In this document: piece by piece, positions 57,680 through 64,000 of the stretch | How the letters are laid out: the number at the start of each line of letters is the position of its first letter | How positions within the stretch are numbered: position 1 is the stretch's first letter | Source of the DNA: Phoronis australis | Lineage: Eukaryota > Phoronida > Phoronidae | NCBI GenBank assembly: GCA_002633005.1 | Contig: NMRA01000077.1 | Location: forward strand, 542,498-606,497 | DNA: 64,000 nucleotides | Reading direction: 5' to 3' | Notes under the pieces: generated by a model | What the model saw: only the letters and a program-made list of their open reading frames with translations | The model's database searches: none | What the model was told of the DNA's origin: nothing | Translations under genes and position numbers: made by a program

Positions 57680-60600
57680 AAATGTAACCTGTTACAATTT
57701 TAAAAAAAATTAATTGCTAAGACATTGTTGCAAATGCTGAAAATTTTAACAAATATTATTTGGTAACAGCTACACCTTACAAACCATGCTAAAAGCAAAT
57801 TAAATTTGTTGAGAAATTTGACAAAATGAAATTTCACCTGTCTGCCATATTGTGTCCCAAATTGAAGAATTTTGACCATATTAATGACTTAGCCAATCGA
57901 GGCACTGTCACCATGTTGAAATGTGTGCACTGGTGAACCGATGAAACCTTATGAGCAGCTGTATATGGGACACCAGTGGATGCAGCCATTAGTTGCCACA
58001 TCTAAAAAATGTCAACAGGAGACCAGTTTATTATAAAATCTCAACTAGGGCTTTTGTGGTTTACCAATGACAGCCTATCACCCTGTTATTTTCTAAGGTG
58101 TACTACTGAGGGCATGAGACTGACAAGACGAATGGCTGCATGTACTTAAAGTAATAAATCCTCTAGAGTTACATAAACTGGATTTACTAATGAAGGGCAT
58201 TCACACTTTCTACTACCTAAAGACCAATGAAGGAAATGCAAAACTTGACTGGAAGAACGTACAAATTATAGGTTGAGTGTTGTGTGAAAGTAGCAGTTAG
58301 TTGAGTCATTTTACTCCACCACATAGGAAATCAATTTTTGAAAACCATTTCATTGATAATTGTTTCAAGCGCTAGTCACCATAGGTCACGTATGGATGGC
58401 AGTGGTGGGAAAAGGACAAAATTAATTTTTGATTGGATGTTAGAATTGCCTTGTTAGTTAATTTGAAGGAGGTGCTGGCCAGGCAGATTCCATGTAATAC
58501 TGAAACCCTCAATTCATGAACAACCATCATTTGCACCACTTACAAGCCGCTGTACCATAGAGTCCCCATGGAATGCAATGCAAAAATCACTGCAATGGCT
58601 GAATACTTGAAAGTGGAGGTATGATAATCAATTTCAATTCAAACAAAGGCGACCAACATGATGACATTGGTTTAAGGGCGATTTGGAGAAGGTTGTTAGT
58701 TTCAACTTCAGAACATTGTATAGTGGCTTCTTATGCGGTGTTTTGACTGCATTGAGTAGAATGGTCTCCTAACAGGTATCTTTGTTGACCTTTCAAGGTT
58801 ATCCAAGAATGCATGGAGCTGGTGGAACATCAGCGCCCCATTACATGATTTTGTAGATAACAATTTTGACAAAGATTTCCTGTGAGGGAGGCCTTTGCTT
58901 TGTGAATGTTTTGTCATAATAGTGGAGCATTTTGTTTCACAAGATATTCAAAGCTACTGTACAGCCCGGCCCCAGGGAATGACTTTTCAACCCACTGACC
59001 CCAGAGCCATCCAGAAATCGTACACAAATAATACAGTAAGTAAATGAACAGACTTAGTGAATTATTAAAAACTTGAAATGAATGTTCATAGCTGGCGCCG
59101 TTACATAGTGTCGGCGACCTGTTTGTGTTTGCAGATCTAGCTTGGGTACTTGCGGGCATCTTCATGTCACATGGTCACCAGTTGCCAATGGTTTTTAAAA
59201 TAGATTATTGTAGGTTATATATGTGTAAGAACCTTGTCAAAGAGACAAACTGAAAGATAATTTATTAGGTTTGGTAAAACACTGCATAAGGAGTTTAAAA
59301 AAAGTTTTTTAGGGCAGAAGTTGGTATGTAATAAGTTTCTTTTCCTCGGTCTTATGCTGGTGAGTCGGTGCGTGACGTCAAGTTGCCTGGGAAAATAACC
59401 AGGTCACCTAATGGAAACTGAGGTAACATAACCTCGTTCCTAGAGCTGCAAAAATGAAATAAATGAGATACGAAATTTAAAAAACTCAATAAAATTCTAC
59501 TAGTGCAGCCGTGGTTGCCTAAATATGTCATTTTTTTACTTGAGCAAATAATTAGGAGTGCCTCGCTTGCTCCGTGACAACCACTTTTTCTCGGACCTAT
59601 CTTCCTGCGTACAGACTCACCTCCTAAGGCAGATGAATACAAATGGGCGTTCTGCAATTTTTGCCTAACAACTTGATTCCAACTCTAATATCTGTTTACT
59701 TCCCATGTTATTTTCACTGCGTGCTCAGATATGGCGTGGCGATGGCGATCTGTAATTTTTACCACATCATCATCATGTAGAGAATTTCTTACTCTGGTCA
59801 CCACTGAGATTTGCCTTCAGACATGCTCATTCAGCACACACTTTTGTGTTCAAGCTAATGAAGTGGTATGACAATGGCTTGCACTACTTTTTCAACACTG
59901 CTGGTTATTATTACACTGAAATTGGTTTTCTTTGGCATCTGCATAGTTACATTTAGCCTGAAATTTCAAAAGTATGGTTTTGGTTTGGTACATTGTAAAT
60001 ATTACAAAATGGCTGAAAATGTTAACTTGTGTTCATCTTAATGAAGGGCCATTTCCCAAACAACCATTGGTTTTAAATATGTTTGTTAAGGGTTTTCTTC
60101 ATTTTATTTTTAATACTAGTCATACTTTTGCTGTTTTGTTTTCCACTGGATTGCTATCTTTTGATTTTATTTTGAAGGTTTAAGTGCCATTACAGTGGCA
60201 AATTTTGATCATCAATGAAACCTAAGGTCTTGACCAATGACCCACCTCATCTATTGCTTGAATGTTCTCATGGACTTTGACGCTAGCCATTGTTAATCTT
60301 CACAACACATGTTTCATTGCCGGCTGATTGCCGAACATCACAGTTTTCTGGTTAGGGTGCTACTCCTTGAATAAACTAGTTCAATATGACCGGGTGATAT
60401 GCACGGTCTTAAAAGCTATTGACACCTAATTTGGTCACCATGTGTTGTTTCTATGTTTTTGATATAGTGTAGTTGCATAGTAAACAAATAAGCCAGGCAT
60501 ATTGTTAATTATGATCAGGGATTGTAAATCCTTTGAGTACATCAATACGCACTGTCGTCTATGTTCATTCCATAACCAATATTTGTAGTTCTTTGCTTAT

Positions 60601-61049
60601 TAGTTCTCCTATTTAAAAATGGAAAATCATATTGTGTTGTGTTTTCCAGTTGAACACCACCTTAATGTTTATTTTTTTAACAAAAATTATTGGTTTATGC
60701 ATTTTGAAAATTTGCCTGTGTGTACTGGCTGAGATGTTTACTACTAACAGTCTATGGCCGGGTTATTTAGTCTTGCTCACACTGGACAACGCTGCCCGCT
60801 CTCTTTGATCCTGGTGAAAGCTGCTCACAACACAGTTGAATGACCAGCGGTGAAAATTCCTACACATCTTTAGAACTGTGTGTTTTAATCATACTGTAAG
60901 CAAATTTTTCACGGCATGAACAAAATCTGACGTGCAATTCACAAAAATCAAATCCTTTGAATACTGGAATGGGATGCAACATTAAAATTTTAAAAATAGT
61001 TTAGTTGCATATTGTTAACATATTTATAAAACAATTGATAGTCTAATTT
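57680..61049. other. erg intron, no feature seen
   Basis: 58.5-58.9 kb has faint similarity to a reverse transcriptase phrase (GIFVDLSR) but not enough to call. The rest is plain AT-rich sequence. Confidence 0.4.
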
Positions 61050-61720
61050 GTATGTGCCCTTGTACACATATATGGGTGCATATTGCTGTGGTCTCTGTCT
61101 GGGTGTTTGTCCCTCCCTTGTCTGGTCTTGTATTTCTGAAACCCCTTGCTGATGACAGATACCAAGTTTCATATCGATTGGACACACTACCGGTATGCCC
61201 CCTGGTGGCAAATATTTCTTGTGCTTGCGTTTCTCTTTAGTGTTCTGTGATGGATTTACATGAAATTTGGTAGGTAGGTGTTTAGTAAGGACAGGACAAT
61301 TGTTCCCATTTTCTAAAGGATTTGACATATTTTGCTCAACGGAGTGACAATTTTTATCGTTATCAAGTCCACTTTTTGGCATCCGCCTATCTGCTATTAA
61401 AGTGCTGGAAGATTCGTTATGAAAATTGGCGGATAAAATATTCTTGCCAAGAAGGTTAAAGCTGAAGCTGATTTTGACACGAAGTCAGACTACTATGGTG
61501 CCCCCTAGTGGTAATTATAATTTTTTAAAATTTTCCTCTTTAATCAGAGCTTGTTTTCCGATTTTCATTAAAATCTTGCAAATAGTCTTCTATTAGAGGA
61601 TACGAACCTTCCCATTTTTGGATGTATTTGATATATTTTATGTCACATAGAGGCTGTTATTATTTTCAAGGTTTTTGGCATTCGCCTCCATCTTGTTTAG
61701 TCATTTTGGTTAATACCTTT
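61050..61720 (+). repeat. Diverged relative of family B
   Basis: The head TGTACACATATATGGGTGCA resembles the family B near-palindrome. ATGCCCCCTGGTGGCAAAT (about 61195) and GTGCCCCCTAGTGGTAATT (61499) stand 302 bases apart, two module lengths. TTACATGAAATTTGGTA is shared with the other copies. Confidence 0.7.
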
Positions 61721-61724
61721 ATAA

Positions 61725-63885
61725 ATCTAGCACGAGCCTGGCAATAAGACGTGTTATTTCATGCTCTCACAACCCTGAAGAATTGTACGTTGAATGTTGC
61801 CTTGTGAATTTAGCTGGGAAAGGATACATGCAAAATGCCTGTTAGTATTGATTCTAGTTCCAATAGCTGACTGTTACCGTAGTTCAAGCGTTTATAGTCT
61901 CTAGAGATAAAAAACATTTTAGGTCAGTGTTTTGGCTTGATAAGTGATTCTGCATGATGAAATTATATTGTATGAGTTTTTAAATTTTTGTGTTTTTAAT
62001 TTACTCTGAAATGGGTTTGTATGAGCTTTCCTAAACTGAGAGTCTTAATTTTCCCAAAATTTTCAGACTGAACATTCTGCGGTCCATCACCATTTGTGTT
62101 GTGTTGTTATTAGTGCATCCATGGTGCCATATTGTAGTGTATCCACCCATCTAATAGCATAGTACAGCTAAGTGGAAATAAAAGTGTCTTTGGCATAAAA
62201 TAAACCTTTTATTTATCCAATGATTATAAAATGTACTAATATATCTCCCATTTTCCATATCAAGTAAAATCCATAGATATACAGAGTACAGAATCTTATT
62301 CTGTACATATTGTTCCAATGGTTTTGATATTTGATGCAGCTTAACTCATTTCCCAGCCCTTTTTTGACCAACACATCAGATTCATAATCAACACCAGTAT
62401 TGCATCTAGAATGTGACATTTGTCAACCGGCCCCCATTTCCAGATGGGGGGTGGCACTTGTGAGAAAACAGGTGGTCTAGTAATGTGTAAATTGCTTTAT
62501 ACGTATATGAAAGCTTTCATGGAACACCAATTGACAATAATTGTTCACATGCATTTGAAAATCACGAGAAACAAGTCTACACAGATGTGTTTCAAACAGT
62601 ATGCAGGAAACACTCGAGTCAAAAGTTTGTGACTTTCATATTTAGTGATGTCAGTGCCATCTAAGTCCAAGAAGTCTCACATAGACGTGAACTTTGCTGT
62701 GGCCTGTCTTCGCATGAAGTAGGCAGACTAAAATGTCTTGATTTACAAGTAACATTTTTTATCATGCATAGACTTGACAGTCTCCTCATGCACAGTATTC
62801 TTTAGCCAGCCAGTTTGTTGTATGAAGAATATTATCAAAATTCAGCTAGCTACCATTGTGTGTTGAGTTTCATAAGACCCTTAAATTTCACTCGGCCTGG
62901 GTAGTTCTACTGTCACCTCGTTGTGAAACTTATTTCAACATGTAGAGCTAACAACTGCTGGGGGTGCATGCAAAATCTGAGTGTCAACCAACCCTCACCT
63001 TGCCTGTTAGAGCTGTTTAAGTGAAAAACAATCTAGTAAACATTTTCTTGTGTAGTTCTCCGCCTTTTGTAACAATGAAAAGTCTGTCATCAGTTTGAAA
63101 ACTGTACCTTCGTGACACAGGCCCGCACCATTTCCTAAATTCTTTGTGACATCTCTTGGGAGAGAATGAGAGCTTTGTAGCATCAAAATGTGCTCTGAAA
63201 TTTGGTTTGTTGGTTTTAAAATACTAAAAAGGAAATGAATCCGGTTCCAATAATTTGTTGTGACATGTACCCAACCTCGTAGAAGAAGAACAGTTGATTG
63301 AATAATCGGTGAAAAAAAAATGGCCAATGGGTGACGCAATATTTTATGGCGCCAAAAACCAATGCAATAGATCGCTCCACAACTTTAACAGCAGAATAAT
63401 GGTAGAACGCCAATTTTTCCAACACCCGTAAATAACTTAGTTTGCTCAAGGAAGAGTGGAGTTTTTAATGACACTAATTTTGTGTCACATTTCATTTTGC
63501 CAGTTTTTTACCCTCGTCAGTGCAAATCATTTATGCCTACCCTGGTGAATCCCTCCAAAATAAAATCCATCAAAGCATCTTGAGATGTAGTATGGTAATT
63601 ATGCCCTGGTTAGGTCTCTAATCACTTTGAAGAGTTAACTGCAAATTACTGGTAGTTGTATGTCTATTTTTCTGTCTGCGGATTACATCTTTACCTCATA
63701 AGATTTTGCATGGAATTTCTTTAATTTCTCAGCAAGTGCATCTGGTGACTCACAGTCCAATGGATGTAAGTACTGTTTAGACATTAACTTTTGACAAAGA
63801 TGACCAGTATCAAGCAGCCATTTACACACACACAACTCAGAAATGGTGGCAAGGCGGAAGTTGTAGGCAAATTGCAGGAGTCACA
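61725..63885. other. erg intron, no feature seen
   Basis: A small hairpin lies at about 62429-62451 (GGCCCCCATTTCCAGATGGG region). No coding or RNA feature was recognised. Confidence 0.4.
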
Positions 63886-63886
63886 T

Positions 63887-63887
<1 letters not shown>

Positions 63888-63930
<43 letters not shown>

Positions 63931-63938
63931 TATTATTG
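63888..63938. repeat. (TCA)n microsatellite
   Basis: About 14 triplets, passing into TTA triplets. The poly-methionine frame on the minus strand is an artefact of it. Confidence 0.97.
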
Positions 63939-64000
63939 TTGTTATGGTGCTTCTCATTCCTCCACATGTAATTTGTGACGTAAAGTTTTGTTTCAATGAT

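Larger units (their letters stand above)
33720..64000 (+). other. Presumed first intron of the erg channel gene
   Basis: More than 30 kb with no exon I can defend. I searched by eye for the PAS-domain exon expected next (IIANA..., CNDGFC..., CDFLHG) and did not see it. Content is repeats: family A, B and C elements, minisatellites at 35.4, 41.2, 42.2, 42.8, 53.5 and 57.4 kb, microsatellites at 45.3 and 63.9 kb and a 564-base assembly gap. If exon 2 lies in the gap or was missed, the intron is shorter. Confidence 0.6.

Noticed and set aside
57725-57760. Possible start of the erg PAS exon (a TTGCAAATGC phrase)
   Set aside because: The following residues do not match the PAS domain in any frame and no matching acceptor phase exists.
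58480-58920. Possible reverse transcriptase trace (GIFVDLSR)
   Set aside because: Only one short phrase fits; the neighbouring frames lack any other reverse transcriptase motif.

Overview
The window reads as AT-rich nuclear DNA from an invertebrate animal. Its genes are split by long introns with GT/AG borders. The sequence between exons is packed with minisatellites, microsatellites, tRNA-derived SINEs, MITE-like inverted repeats and decayed retrotransposons. No bacterial gene organisation is present. A full DNA polymerase lambda gene (family known to be missing from flies and nematodes but kept in deuterostomes, molluscs and cnidarians) next to an erg-type potassium channel exon would suit an invertebrate deuterostome such as an echinoderm, hemichordate or lancelet. 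The species cannot be fixed from the sequence alone.

Layout. 1-8.3 kb: a graveyard of mobile elements. It holds a Ty3/gypsy relic (2.03-2.68 kb), a Penelope-like GIY-YIG relic (2.78-3.30 kb), an 865-bp inverted-repeat element (3.88-4.74 kb) with a solo relative near 0.3 kb, four tRNA-derived SINE copies and the C-terminal part of a non-LTR retrotransposon (6.8-7.35 kb). 8.8-24.3 kb: the complete nine-exon coding region of DNA polymerase lambda (POLL) on the + strand, 512 codons, with all splice phases consistent and all catalytic residues present. Its introns hold a 14-bp E-box/CpG minisatellite, a 51-bp repeat, a 78-bp duplication, a hairpin and a family B repeat. 24.3-33.6 kb: probable POLL 3' UTR with a long inverted repeat, then intergenic DNA with small tandem repeats. 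33.644-33.719 kb: coding exon 1 of an erg-type (KCNH2/6/7) voltage-gated potassium channel, + strand. From 33.72 kb to the window end I see no convincing second exon, so this is probably the first intron.

The most striking non-genic signal is dispersed repeat family B, with copies at 16.1, 50.2-51.5 (minus) and 54.8-56.2 kb and a diverged relative at 61.05-61.7 kb. The long copy is built of modules about 148 bp apart. Most modules contain a word close to the core CTCF-binding consensus, always in the same orientation within the element. The element begins with a 30-bp near-palindrome. Two long copies stand head to head in the erg intron, so their CTCF-like words point towards each other. MITE-like families A and C fill much of the same intron.

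POLL (base-excision and end-joining repair) and erg (membrane excitability) have no functional link that I know of. They are simply neighbours on the same strand.
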